Source: an uncultured Phascolarctobacterium sp. (GTDB lineage: Bacteria > Bacillota > Negativicutes > Acidaminococcales > Acidaminococcaceae). From it: a stretch of 64,000 nucleotides of DNA. The first letter of the stretch is position 1, and every line of letters begins with the position of its first letter. The notes under the pieces are model-generated. The model made no database searches and was not told the origin of the DNA. It worked only from the letters and a program-made list of their open reading frames with translations. The translations under genes were made by a program, and so were the position numbers. This document shows, piece by piece, positions 25,366 to 33,700 of the stretch. The stretch spans positions 1 through 64,000 of the forward strand of contig UQXH01000006.1 in NCBI GenBank assembly GCA_900545025.1, read 5' to 3'.

Positions 25366-26316
25366 TTATAATATTTTTTGCAGCAGATTCAGTACATTGC
25401 GATGGGTAATCTTAGCTATAGTTTCATCACTGTAATTTTTGCTTTGCAGATATTCTATCAGCGGACGGTAATCCTGTACGCCTTTGATATTATAGGGCGG
25501 ATGACTGATGCCGTCAAAATCGCTGCCAAAGCCGATATGCTCGTCGTTGCCCATCAGGTTCAGCATATAGTCGATATGGCGGTAGACGCTGTCGATGCAG
25601 GCGTCGTTATAGTCTTCTTCCAGGAACTGTCCGGCGAAGGTGATACCAATTAAACCGTCATTTTCATTGATTGCGGCAATTTGCTTATCATCCAGATTGC
25701 GGGGGTGAGAGCAGAGACTCTTAGCATTGGAATGGGTGGCAATAATAGGCTTGCTGCTGGTTTCGATAACATCCCAGAAGCCTGCAGGCGCAATATGGGA
25801 AACATCTACCAGCATACCAAGTTTATTCATTTCCTGAACTACCTGACGACCGAAGACGGTAAGACCGCCGCCGGTTGCTGCTTCATTGATGCCGTCGGCA
25901 ATATCGTTGCGGTTGCTCCAGGTAAGGGTCATAGCGCGTACGCCCAGGTCATACAGACAGCGCAGCGCTTCCAGACTGCCGTCGATGGCGCCGCCTTCTT
26001 CAATGGCGAGCAGGGTAGCTGCTTTATGGTTTAAAACATCAGCTGCATCTTCCTTAGTGAGGACGGGCAGCACGTCGATACCGTCAGTCTGCATCTTTTT
26101 GATTTCCTGTCTGTATTTATCCAGCAGGCAGAGAGTATAGCGCAGGCCGCCGTAGTAACGGAATTCATGGGTGGGTACGAAGATGGCGCAGAACTGCAGG
26201 CCGCCGCCCAGCTCGATTTGGCGTTTAATATTGAAGTGCTGGTTGTTGCTGTACAGAGAAGTCTGCTTTTTATACAGCTCGGTAAGGGTATCACAATGGC
26301 AGTCACAGATAAACAT
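25366..26316 (-). CDS. Membrane-dipeptidase family (M19) peptidase
   Basis: The 316-residue protein resembles renal dipeptidase, a binuclear zinc enzyme. Metal-binding motifs are FICDCHCDTL (residues 2-11), the bridging Glu in LAIEEGGAIDG (about 112-122), two His in DVSHIAP and IIATHSNAKSL (about 190-217), and GFGSDFDGI (about 262). There is no signal peptide, so it probably acts on peptides in the cytoplasm. The ATG at 26316 has AAAGGA nine bases upstream; the longer frame would start inside the ribosome binding site. It lies downstream of the DcuC-type carrier. Confidence 0.9.
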   Translation of the reverse strand: MFICDCHCDTLTELYKKQTSLYSNNQHFNIKRQIELGGGLQFCAIFVPTHEFRYYGGLRYTLCLLDKYRQEIKKMQTDGIDVLPVLTKEDAADVLNHKAATLLAIEEGGAIDGSLEALRCLYDLGVRAMTLTWSNRNDIADGINEAATGGGLTVFGRQVVQEMNKLGMLVDVSHIAPAGFWDVIETSSKPIIATHSNAKSLCSHPRNLDDKQIAAINENDGLIGITFAGQFLEEDYNDACIDSVYRHIDYMLNLMGNDEHIGFGSDFDGISHPPYNIKGVQDYRPLIEYLQSKNYSDETIAKITHRNVLNLLQKIL

Positions 26317-26341
26317 GTAAATCATTCCTTTCCAATCTAAA

Positions 26342-26374
26342 TAAAAACAGCTGACTGCTTTGGCAGCCAGCTGT
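26342..26374 (-). terminator. Intrinsic terminator
   Basis: ACAGCTGACTGC (26347-26358) pairs with GCAGCCAGCTGT (26363-26374) with one mismatch; the T tract is on the minus strand, ending the carrier gene. Confidence 0.8.
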
Positions 26375-26385
26375 CAGTAAGTTAA

Positions 26386-27756
26386 TCAATAACCGGAATA
26401 GTAGTAGAAGAAGGTCATGCCAATGGTTACGATCATAGCGCCTGCCATCGGGATAGCAGTACGTTTTACCAGGTCAAAGGAGGATACGCCGCCCATGCCG
26501 GAGGAAACAACGATAACGGCGGTAATCGGAGAGCAGTTACGCATGATGGAAGCTGCAAAGTGCATCGGCAGCAGCATCAGTACGGGGTGCAGGCCTGTGT
26601 GTGCTGCAACAGCCGGGGTAAGCGCAGCAAAAGCAAAGAAAGGAGCGTTGCCGCTGCCCATTACTACTGCAGATACGGCGATAATGCCGACCATGACCAA
26701 CATCATAGCCATTGGGCCGAAGCCTAAGTCTTTACTGCTTTCAATCAGGGTGTTGATGGTACCCATAGCAATCAGGCCTTGTGCAAAGGTCTGACCAGCG
26801 ATAATCAGGGTGATAACGTTAGCCATCTGCATGCCGAGGCCGTCAAAGAATGCCTGGATATCGCCGAACACTTTCTTGGCATCACGCCATCTGATGTATT
26901 CGCAGCACATGCCGATAAAGAGACCGATAAACATGGCCATGACGATGTTCATCTTGACGGTAGTAATCCACAGAGAGCTGAAGGAAAGGATCAGCGCCAG
27001 CGGGATTACCGGCAGGATAGCGTAAATCATCGGAGCATTATCAGATTCATCTTTTACGGTTTCAACTTCCATGGGAGCAACTACGTGACCGGCACGTTTG
27101 TCCATATATTTCTGAGTGAAATAGTGGAGTGCGCCGACAACTACGAAGGCTACCGCAACGATGGGCACTTGATAGTGGCTCCAGTAGAATACCGGGTTTA
27201 CACCGGCTGTTTCCGCAGAAAGGATGGTGCCGGTGTCGCTGGGGCTCCAGTCAAAGCAAAGGGTTGTCGCAACAGCTGCGGTAGCAGACAGGCGGCTTAC
27301 GCCAAGACCCAGCAGGATGGGGAACATGGTAACCATGAGCAGCATTGCCAGGCCGGAAGCACTGTTGATGCACAGGCCGATCAGCATGCCGACAATCCAG
27401 GTACCGGACATTACCAGATAGGGAGATTTCAAAGCCAGCAGCGGCTTAATGGTAAGACGTACCAGGGCACGGGAAGCGCCGATTTTGTCCATGTAACGGG
27501 CAAAAGCGCCTACGGACATAATGTTCAGACCTAATTTGCCCACGTTGGAGCTCATAGCGGAACGCATAAATTCAAAAGCATCAAAGAAAACGGAACCGGT
27601 TCTGGCTTTTTCTCCGAGAATCTGGCCATAACCGAGGATAACAGCCAGATACATGAGAATCATACCGCCGAGGAAGAGTACCGGCTGCGGCTTGTATTTC
27701 TTGTAGATCAGATAACCAACCCAGAAGGTAACAAGAGCCGAAATAACAACACCCAT
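26386..27756 (-). CDS. DcuC-family C4-dicarboxylate carrier
   Basis: The 456-residue inner-membrane protein belongs to the DcuC family, anaerobic carriers of succinate, fumarate and related acids. Typical segments are CINSASGLAMLLMVTMFP (about residue 130), the pattern FDWSPSDTGTILSAETAG (about 168), and GSGNAPFFAFAALTP near 370 with a C-terminal RNCSPITAVIVV. About a dozen hydrophobic segments are visible. The ATG at 27756 has AAAGGA eight bases upstream; the longer frame begins in the AT-rich leader. Substrate assignment comes from the family only. Confidence 0.87.
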   Translation of the reverse strand: MGVVISALVTFWVGYLIYKKYKPQPVLFLGGMILMYLAVILGYGQILGEKARTGSVFFDAFEFMRSAMSSNVGKLGLNIMSVGAFARYMDKIGASRALVRLTIKPLLALKSPYLVMSGTWIVGMLIGLCINSASGLAMLLMVTMFPILLGLGVSRLSATAAVATTLCFDWSPSDTGTILSAETAGVNPVFYWSHYQVPIVAVAFVVVGALHYFTQKYMDKRAGHVVAPMEVETVKDESDNAPMIYAILPVIPLALILSFSSLWITTVKMNIVMAMFIGLFIGMCCEYIRWRDAKKVFGDIQAFFDGLGMQMANVITLIIAGQTFAQGLIAMGTINTLIESSKDLGFGPMAMMLVMVGIIAVSAVVMGSGNAPFFAFAALTPAVAAHTGLHPVLMLLPMHFAASIMRNCSPITAVIVVSSGMGGVSSFDLVKRTAIPMAGAMIVTIGMTFFYYYSGY

Positions 27757-27897
27757 TTGCAACATCCTTTCCAAAATAAAATAGATTTTAGGTAGGTAAA
27801 GTATATCATTTTCAGAAAACTTTGGCAATGTAAAAATATTTACATAAAATAAATGCTTTGATTTTTGAAAGGAAAATATTGCTGTGTAATGTAAAGG

Positions 27898-28710
27898 TTA
27901 TTGGTTTTGGTTGAAAAATAATGCTTTAAGAGCATGTTGGATATAGAGGGCCTGGATGGCTTTGTTACGGCCCAGGCCGTACAGATGACCGCAGGTAGCT
28001 ATACCAAGGTTTTCAATACGGTTTTTCCAGCTGTCATCGTCATTGCCGTACATATCGTTAACAGCATGATCGCCGGCAACAACCATCAGCGGGTACATGT
28101 GTACTTTTTTATATTTGCGCTGTTGCAGCTGCCGTACTACAGCAGCAAAATTAGGACTGTCTTCATCTTCGACCGTGCCTACGATAACCGGAAGACCCAT
28201 GGAATCGAAATTTTCCTGCAGGCGTACATAGGTCTGACCAAAGGCTTGGTTGTTGCGGCGAGGGGTACCGTGGCCCATGAGGATAATGCCTTCAGCGGGA
28301 GCCAGGGGCGGAAATTGAGCAGCGATAGCAGCAGCAACCAAAGGATAGTCTTCGTCTACGGTGATTAACGGCGTACTGAGGGTAAAGGAGTCAAAGGCTG
28401 AGGCAAATTTTTCTTTCAGTGTCAGTATTTTCTGCTCAAATTCTTCTCCGTGCAGCAGATGTGTAGGCTGCAGGAAGATGTGGCGGAAGCCTGCATCCAA
28501 CAGTCTTTGTAAAGCTGTTTCCGGATCGTCGATAAGGATGTTTTCTTTTGCCAACTGGCGGCGTACTATGGCAGAGGTGTAGGCGCGGCAGTGGTGGTAA
28601 TGAGGAAAGGCGTCTCGCAGAGCTTGTTCGATACCGCCGATATCCTTTTGACGTGATTCGGCGAAAGTTGAGCCGAAGCTGAGAGTGAGAAAAGCAGAAG
28701 TATTTTGCAT
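27898..28710 (-). CDS. cbiK: Sirohydrochlorin cobaltochelatase, cytosolic
   Basis: CbiK inserts cobalt into sirohydrochlorin in anaerobic B12 synthesis. The 270-residue protein begins with FLTLSFGSTFAESRQKDIGG and has the chelatase histidines in LMGHGTPRRNNQ (about residues 144-155) and VVAGDHAVNDMYG (about 207-219). There is no signal peptide. GAGGT precedes the ATG. It lies downstream of the exported homologue and is separated from it by a terminator, so it probably depends on its own promoter or on read-through. Confidence 0.92.
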   Translation of the reverse strand: MQNTSAFLTLSFGSTFAESRQKDIGGIEQALRDAFPHYHHCRAYTSAIVRRQLAKENILIDDPETALQRLLDAGFRHIFLQPTHLLHGEEFEQKILTLKEKFASAFDSFTLSTPLITVDEDYPLVAAAIAAQFPPLAPAEGIILMGHGTPRRNNQAFGQTYVRLQENFDSMGLPVIVGTVEDEDSPNFAAVVRQLQQRKYKKVHMYPLMVVAGDHAVNDMYGNDDDSWKNRIENLGIATCGHLYGLGRNKAIQALYIQHALKALFFNQNQ

Positions 28711-28764
28711 GGCTAAGACCTCGTAATTATAAGATTTATAGGTAATATATGACTATATCTTAAA

Positions 28765-28795
28765 AAATCCCTGCCGGTGGGCAGGGATTTTTATT
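28765..28795. terminator. Intrinsic terminator
   Basis: AAATCCCTGCC (28765-28775) pairs with GGCAGGGATTT (28780-28790), with T residues on either side. It ends the exported cbiK message. Confidence 0.8.
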
Positions 28796-28797
28796 TC

Positions 28798-29796
28798 TTA
28801 TTTACTGTTCTGCAAAGCTTCCCAGGATTGTTCAGCTTTATCAACAAATAATTTTTGGATAGCGGGGTTTTCACCTAAACCGTGAATATAAGGAGTTACT
28901 TTAAAGCCTTCTTTTTCCAGGATGGATTTATGAGAATCTTCTTCACTGCCTGCCATATCGTTATTGGCGTGGTCACCGGCAACCATCATCAGCGGCATGA
29001 TAGTAAGGTTTTTAATCTTCTTAGCTTTCAGCTGCGGAATAACGGTTTCCAGATGCGGCCAGCCCTCTACAGAATAGATGAAGACATTATCATAACCAAG
29101 TTCGTTCAGACGGTCCTGCATTACTGCGTAGTAAGCATTTGCCGGATGTGGAGTGCCGTGCGCCATAATCAGTACGCCATCTTTTTTGCCCATCTTGGGG
29201 AATTGCGTGGACAGCGCCTGCATGGTTGCGGTAATATCGTCATCCTGACCTTCCTGACCTTGCCAGTACATCAGCGGGGTGCCGATAGTCATTTTCTTAA
29301 AGTCGTTTTTGTGCAGATTATAGACTGCTTCTTTATAAGCATATTCCATGCCGGGGATGATATCCAGAGAAGTCAGAGCCACACGGGTATAACCTTCTTT
29401 TTTCAACTGTTCTAAAGCCTGTTCTGGGGTAGGATATTCAATGCCTTCATTAGCTTTAATGCGGTCGATAATGATGTGGGAGGTGAAAGCTACCATGACC
29501 TTGGTATCGGGATGCTTGGCCTGGATAGTGTTGACAGTAGCGTCGATGGTTTTTTCACGGGTATCCTTAAAGGTAGTACCAAAGCTCATAATCAGGATGG
29601 CATCTTTGTTGGGAAGTTGCTGCAGAGTTGCAGTTTCATGGGTGCGTACGCCGATCTGGGTAGCCTGCAGCAGCGCCGGAGTAGGTGCTTTGACTTCTTC
29701 ACTGAGGCTGTAGGCTGCTTCTGCTGCGGGGATAGTACCAAGCAGGGCTGCGCAGGTAAAGGTCATTACGGCTAGTTTCTTCATGCTGGATTTCAT
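28798..29796 (-). CDS. Exported CbiK-type chelatase (CbiKp-like)
   Basis: The 332-residue protein is a second CbiK homologue carrying a signal peptide (residues 1-28, cleavage after AEA). It has ILIMSFGTTFKDTREKTIDA, the histidine motif IMAHGTPHPANAYY (about residues 207-220) and MMVAGDHANNDMAG (about 270-283). Exported CbiK proteins of Desulfovibrio chelate cobalt or iron and bind haem; a role in handling metal or tetrapyrroles in the periplasm is inferred. AAGGAG lies upstream of the ATG. A cobalamin riboswitch and terminator lie in the leader, so B12 should repress it. Confidence 0.9.
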   Translation of the reverse strand: MKSSMKKLAVMTFTCAALLGTIPAAEAAYSLSEEVKAPTPALLQATQIGVRTHETATLQQLPNKDAILIMSFGTTFKDTREKTIDATVNTIQAKHPDTKVMVAFTSHIIIDRIKANEGIEYPTPEQALEQLKKEGYTRVALTSLDIIPGMEYAYKEAVYNLHKNDFKKMTIGTPLMYWQGQEGQDDDITATMQALSTQFPKMGKKDGVLIMAHGTPHPANAYYAVMQDRLNELGYDNVFIYSVEGWPHLETVIPQLKAKKIKNLTIMPLMMVAGDHANNDMAGSEEDSHKSILEKEGFKVTPYIHGLGENPAIQKLFVDKAEQSWEALQNSK

Positions 29797-29842
29797 AGTA
29801 TAAACACTCCTTTTTTATTGGCTGAATACAAATCAGAGGAAT

Positions 29843-29870
29843 AAAAAAACCTTGCCAGTACGGCAAGGGA
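29843..29870 (-). terminator. Riboswitch-controlled intrinsic terminator
   Basis: On the minus strand CCTTGCC (29868-29862) pairs with GGCAAGG (29856-29850) and is followed by seven T residues, 47 bases before the exported cbiK start and downstream of the aptamer. This is the expected expression platform for an off-switch. Confidence 0.8.
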
Positions 29871-29880
29871 AAAATATTTC

Positions 29881-29999
29881 TGTACTTTCCTCCCTATCGC
29901 TCGTAGATCAACGGTAAATATAGTTATGCAGGCCGGCTGCAGCAGCCGTTAGCGGCGGGACCGCGTCACAAAGGACTTGATATTCTGAAAAGAACCTGC
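29881..29999 (-). promoter_or_regulatory. Cobalamin riboswitch aptamer
   Basis: Read on the minus strand, the leader contains TATCAAGTCC followed by TGACGCGGTCCCGCCGCT (29973-29956), which matches the core of the B12 aptamer (CNGTCCCGCNRCTGT type). A GC-rich stem (GGCTGCTGCAGCC, 29952-29940) and a GAGCGATAGGGAGGAAAG segment near 29900-29883 take the place of the 3' half. The position between a promoter and a terminator upstream of a cbiK gene fits. The 3' box is degenerate, so subtype is uncertain. Confidence 0.72.
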
Positions 30000-30024
30000 T
30001 TTGTATTCAGCTTTTGATATTAAA

Positions 30025-30052
30025 ATTATAACATTTTTTATTGATAAGTCAA
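30025..30052 (-). promoter_or_regulatory. Promoter of the riboswitch-exported cbiK transcript
   Basis: On the minus strand TTGACT (30052-30047), a 16-base spacer and TATAAT (30030-30025). Confidence 0.75.
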
Positions 30053-30095
30053 TAAAGATGATAATAGATTTTAATAATAAAAAATAGTATATAAA

Positions 30096-30122
30096 AACAG
30101 CTCTGCATTAGCAGAGCTGCAA
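30096..30122 (-). terminator. Intrinsic terminator
   Basis: CAGCTCTGC (30099-30107) pairs with GCAGAGCTG (30111-30119); T residues follow on the minus strand. Confidence 0.8.
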
Positions 30123-30129
30123 AAATAGT

Positions 30130-30792
30130 TTATTTACCTTTTTTGATGTTTTTCAGTAAGTCTTTAGTAGAACGTTCCAGCATGCCATTTGTACTGTAAG
30201 TATCGCCGCGGTCACGGGAATCACGACTGGTGAAAATCATCGTTCCTGTTTCAGAATCGTAAAGATTGTAGATTATTTCCAGATAAGCTGTATAATGAGT
30301 AACTTCTGGAACATAAACCTGATGAGGTATGGGGATGCTTACTTCTTTATAATGGCCATTGCTGTCAATAATGGTGCTGCTTACATATTCGACCTTATTT
30401 TCAAAATGTGCGGGAACGACATGAGAAGAGTAGCCCAATTTGTTTACAGTAATTTGCAGATTCACAGTTTTAGGAGCTTTATTAGTTTTCTTTAATAAAG
30501 ATGTTTGACCAACTGTCTGTGTTTCAGTTTCAGCAGCAGGATTTTCCGTGATTAAAAGATTTTGCTTGGATGCTGCAGCATAAAGGGCAGACATAATATT
30601 CTGCTGAGCGTTTTCTTCAGCAGTAAAGGTACCGGCTGATTTACTGTTTAAAATAAATTCCGTGACGTTGATGGTATTTACCTTACTCAGATTATATTCG
30701 GGATGTACCCAGTAGTTGGGGGCAGCTGCTGCAGTAAAGGCAAATAACAGGAAAGACAGAAAACAGATTGTCAGGACGGTTAATTTTTTCAT
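30130..30792 (-). CDS. Secreted protein of unknown function
   Basis: The 220-residue protein has a clear signal peptide (hydrophobic residues 5-22, cleavage near TAAAA), so it is exported to the periplasm or outer membrane. The mature part begins PNYWVHPEYNLSKVNTINV and looks like one mixed alpha/beta domain without motifs that I recognise; a stretch with TYSTNGMLERSTKDLLKNI ends it. A lipobox is not present. AGAGGTG precedes the ATG. It lies 25 bases downstream of the DtxR-type regulator gene on the same strand, suggesting metal-dependent expression. Confidence 0.78.
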   Translation of the reverse strand: MKKLTVLTICFLSFLLFAFTAAAAPNYWVHPEYNLSKVNTINVTEFILNSKSAGTFTAEENAQQNIMSALYAAASKQNLLITENPAAETETQTVGQTSLLKKTNKAPKTVNLQITVNKLGYSSHVVPAHFENKVEYVSSTIIDSNGHYKEVSIPIPHQVYVPEVTHYTAYLEIIYNLYDSETGTMIFTSRDSRDRGDTYSTNGMLERSTKDLLKNIKKGK

Positions 30793-30817
30793 TAGGCACC
30801 TCTTTTCATAATGTGAG

Positions 30818-31183
30818 TTATTTGTCTAAAAGATTTTTAATTCCATTAAAGGTTTCAGGGCTGATGATGTGCTCGATGTGACAGGCATCCTTTTCGGCAA
30901 TTTCTTTGGGAACATTAAGGTATTCATTGATAAAGCGGGTCAGGGTGACGTGTCTGTCCAGTACAGAAGAAGCCTTGCGCATACCTGCCTCAGTAAGATT
31001 GATTCGGCCGTCAGCTTCCATGGTGATATAATTATCGCGTTTTAAAATACTCATGGCACGACTGACACTGGCCTTGGTAAAATTCATTTCTGTGGCAATA
31101 TCAATAGAACGGACATTGCCGTTACGTTGTTTCAGGATAAGAATGGTTTCCAGATAGTTTTCACCGGATTCGAGCAAGGGCAT
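30818..31183 (-). CDS. DtxR/MntR-family metal-dependent regulator
   Basis: The 121-residue protein has the DtxR architecture: a winged helix (GENYLETILIL, then ATEMNFTKASVSRAMSILKR, about residues 7-50) followed by a short dimerisation domain containing possible metal ligands in RHVTLTRFI and DACHIEHIIS. It lacks the SH3-like third domain, like MntR. The metal (Fe or Mn) cannot be read directly. The ATG at 31183 is preceded by GGAGGT, while the longer frame has none. It forms a two-gene unit with the secreted protein gene. Confidence 0.88.
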   Translation of the reverse strand: MPLLESGENYLETILILKQRNGNVRSIDIATEMNFTKASVSRAMSILKRDNYITMEADGRINLTEAGMRKASSVLDRHVTLTRFINEYLNVPKEIAEKDACHIEHIISPETFNGIKNLLDK

Positions 31184-31272
31184 GATAAGACCTCCGTACA
31201 ATTTGTTATAATTATATTTTAGCATAAGAAAAGAGATTGATAAAGCAGTATCGGCGGCAGGCTGTGATAGTG

Positions 31273-31278
31273 TATAAT
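31273..31278 (+). promoter_or_regulatory. -10 element before the FkbM methyltransferase gene
   Basis: TATAAT lies 28 bases before the ATG with no convincing -35 box. Confidence 0.35.
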
Positions 31279-31305
31279 GATAAGTAAGAAGAAGCGGAGG
31301 TTATT

Positions 31306-32379
31306 ATGCTGGAGTTTATTGAGGAGAGAACGGATGTCTGGAGCAAGCTGCTTGCGGCACGGAAGCCTATCGTCCTGTACGGTATGGGCAATGGCGCCGA
31401 TAAGATATTGGACTGGTGCGAAAGTAACGGAGTAAGAATAAGTGGCATCTTTGCCAGTGACGGCTTTGTCCGTTATCAGCAGTTCAGAGGCTTTACTGTT
31501 TGCAGCTATCAGGATATTATCGAGCGTTTTGGCAATGACATCCTGATAGTGATTGCCTTTGCCAGCGAGATTCCAGAGGTACTGGAAAAATTTCAGGAGC
31601 TTACTGAAAAGCACGAGGTACTGGCACCGCATCTATCTCTCTTTACAGAGAAAGAAACGGTGAGCAGCCGGTGGCTGGGAAAATATGAGCAGCAGCTGCA
31701 GTTTGTGTACGATAGGCTGGCAGATAAAAAGTCTCGTGAAGTATTTGCTGCAGCCTTAAATTATAAGCTGGGCGGCGATATAAGGTACCTGCTGGCATGT
31801 GAAACGGACAGAAAAGCAGACCTTAGAGAACTGTTTATCTGGGGCAGGCAAGAGGCATATCTTGATTTGGGCGCTTATAACGGTGATACAGTACAGGAAT
31901 TTCTGACGCTTACCGGCGGCAGTTACCGTAAAATAATCGCAGTAGAGCCGGACAGACGTAATTTTAAGAAGCTGGAAAAATTACATGAAACCTTGCGGGA
32001 CAATTTTGTTACCTGCCAGAAGGGAATCTGGTCTCAGAGTGAAGAAAAAGGCTTTTCTGACAGCGGCGGCAGACAGTCAACCCTAATGGCAGGACAGAAA
32101 AATATTATACCTGTGGATACTATTGATAATATCTGTGGCGATGAACCAGTGACATATATCAAGATGGATGTAGAAGGAGCGGAAAAAGAGGCTCTGGCGG
32201 GAGGCAGGGCAACTATCTCGCAGTATCGACCGAAAATTTTGGTGGCTGCTTATCATTATGATGCAGATATCTTTTTATTACCGCTGCTGTTATGGCAGAT
32301 TGTGCCTGATTATAAAATATATCTGCGTAAGCATCCGTATATACCTGCCTGGGAGTTAAATTTCTTTGCCACATTATAG
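31306..32379 (+). CDS. FkbM-family SAM methyltransferase
   Basis: The 357-residue protein has an N-terminal Rossmann-like segment (VLYGMGNGADKIL, about residues 23-35) that often binds or senses nucleotide-sugar-like ligands, then an FkbM methyltransferase domain: YLDLGAYNGDTVQEFL (about 185-200), IIAVEPDRRNFKKLEKL and YIKMDVEGAEKEAL (about 283-296). Family members O-methylate sugars or natural products, so a surface polysaccharide is a plausible target. GGAGG lies five bases upstream. It is a single gene divergent from the DtxR-type regulator. Confidence 0.88.
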   Translation: MLEFIEERTDVWSKLLAARKPIVLYGMGNGADKILDWCESNGVRISGIFASDGFVRYQQFRGFTVCSYQDIIERFGNDILIVIAFASEIPEVLEKFQELTEKHEVLAPHLSLFTEKETVSSRWLGKYEQQLQFVYDRLADKKSREVFAAALNYKLGGDIRYLLACETDRKADLRELFIWGRQEAYLDLGAYNGDTVQEFLTLTGGSYRKIIAVEPDRRNFKKLEKLHETLRDNFVTCQKGIWSQSEEKGFSDSGGRQSTLMAGQKNIIPVDTIDNICGDEPVTYIKMDVEGAEKEALAGGRATISQYRPKILVAAYHYDADIFLLPLLLWQIVPDYKIYLRKHPYIPAWELNFFATL

Positions 32380-32381
32380 CG

Positions 32382-32416
32382 GGACGCAAATAGTCCAAGT
32401 AGGACGAAATTTGTCA
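32382..32416. promoter_or_regulatory. Two tandem operator-like sites
   Basis: GGAC-N7-GTCC (32382-32396) is followed by GGAC-N7-GTCA (32402-32416). The start-to-start distance is 20 bases, about two helical turns. They lie in the 217-base gap before the ABC transporter genes. A clear promoter is not obvious in the gap. Confidence 0.45.
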
Positions 32417-32596
32417 AATGTAATATGATGGTGGAATGTCTTTTTTGAAAACGTTAAAGTGACATAATTTTATAAAAAAGCGTAAAGATTTTGTAAACTG
32501 TAAGCAGGAAAAAATCTGCTTGAAGCGAAAATTAAAAAGGAAAGTATGTGTATTGTAGGCTATGAATGATAATTTAAAAAAAGAGGAGTGTTAACA

Positions 32597-33631
32597 ATGA
32601 AAAAGTCTAAATGGATGTTAGGTGCTGCCGCTTTATTAGCTTTGTCCGTAGCTGTTGCAGGTTGCGGCGGTGACGACAAGAAAGCTGACAGCGGTAAAGG
32701 CGGTCCGTCCGGGGAGGTAATGGTTTATACCTCTATTTATCCGGATATTATCGACAATATGTGCAAACCTAATGTTGCTAAAGCTTTCCCGGGTATGAAG
32801 GTTAACTGGTTCCAAGGCGGTACTGAAAAAGTTATTACTAAGATTACCGGTGAAATCAAAGCTAAGAAGATTGCTGCCGATGCTCTGATGGTAGCGGATC
32901 CTTCCTACTATCTGAAACTGGACGAACAGAAATTACTGCTTCCGTATGTTTCTCCGGAAGCTAAAAATGTTATCAGTGACAAGGACAAAGAAGGCGCATG
33001 GACTGCAGTACGTATCAGCAACATGATCATTGCCTACAATTCTGATAAACTGAAACCGGAGGATGCTCCGAAAACATGGGAAGATTTGACCGACCCGAAA
33101 TGGAAAGGCAAAATCGCTATGCCTAACCCGATGCTGTCCGGTACTGCTTATGTTGCAGTAGGCGCATTGGCTGATAAATATGGTTGGGAATACTTTGACA
33201 AACTGAAAGCTAATGGTATCCGTGTTGAAGAAGGCAACTCCGCTATCCAGAACAAACTGCTGACCGGCGAATATGCTGCAGCTATGATTTTGGAAGAAAA
33301 TATCCTGAAACTGGCTAATACCAAGAACGAGCCTTTGAAAGTATCCTATCCTGAAGACGGCGTAGTAATGGTTCCGTCTCCGATTGCTATCTTCAATACT
33401 ACCAAGAATCCTGAAGGCGCTAAAGCACTGGTTGACTGGTGGCTGTCTAAAGAAGGTCAGGAAGCAGTCGTTAAAGGCTGGATGCACTCTGTACGCGGCG
33501 ATGTGCCGGCTCCGAAAGGTGCTCCTGAAACTAAGAAACTGGTAGAAGGCGCAATCAAGGTCGATTGGAACAAACTGGCTAATAATAATGCTGAAATCAA
33601 GGAAGAATTCCGTAAGAGAGTTATGGAATAA
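32597..33631 (+). CDS. ABC transporter substrate-binding lipoprotein (iron/AfuA type)
   Basis: The 344-residue protein is a periplasmic binding protein of the AfuA/FbpA-like class used for ferric iron or related anions such as phosphonates. A lipoprotein signal is present (VAVAGCGG, Cys at residue 23). The mature protein starts VMVYTSIYPDIID and contains PKTWEDLTDPKWKGKIAM and EEGNSAIQNKLLTGE, common in this class. Typical iron ligands (a Tyr pair) are not evident, so substrate is open. GAGGAG precedes the ATG at 32597. The permease and ATPase genes follow after a terminator-like hairpin. Confidence 0.9.
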   Translation: MKKSKWMLGAAALLALSVAVAGCGGDDKKADSGKGGPSGEVMVYTSIYPDIIDNMCKPNVAKAFPGMKVNWFQGGTEKVITKITGEIKAKKIAADALMVADPSYYLKLDEQKLLLPYVSPEAKNVISDKDKEGAWTAVRISNMIIAYNSDKLKPEDAPKTWEDLTDPKWKGKIAMPNPMLSGTAYVAVGALADKYGWEYFDKLKANGIRVEEGNSAIQNKLLTGEYAAAMILEENILKLANTKNEPLKVSYPEDGVVMVPSPIAIFNTTKNPEGAKALVDWWLSKEGQEAVVKGWMHSVRGDVPAPKGAPETKKLVEGAIKVDWNKLANNNAEIKEEFRKRVME

Positions 33632-33667
33632 GCTGCCGAAAATTATACAAATTAGGTAGTATGGCGA

Positions 33668-33700
33668 AAAACAGGGGCGTTTAGACGTTCCCTGTTTTTC
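33668..33700 (+). terminator. Intercistronic intrinsic terminator or attenuator
   Basis: AACAGGG (33670-33676) pairs with CCCTGTT (33690-33696), extended inside by CGT/ACG, and ends in TTTTT. It lies between the binding protein and permease genes and probably gives more binding protein than transporter. Confidence 0.75.

Larger units (their letters stand above)
29821..30011 (-). repeat. 12-bp inverted repeat bracketing the riboswitch and terminator
   Basis: GCTGAATACAAA (29821-29832) and its exact complement TTTGTATTCAGC (30000-30011) flank the whole leader. In the RNA the 5' copy lies near the expected transcript start and the 3' copy lies just before the ribosome binding site. Confidence 0.75.
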
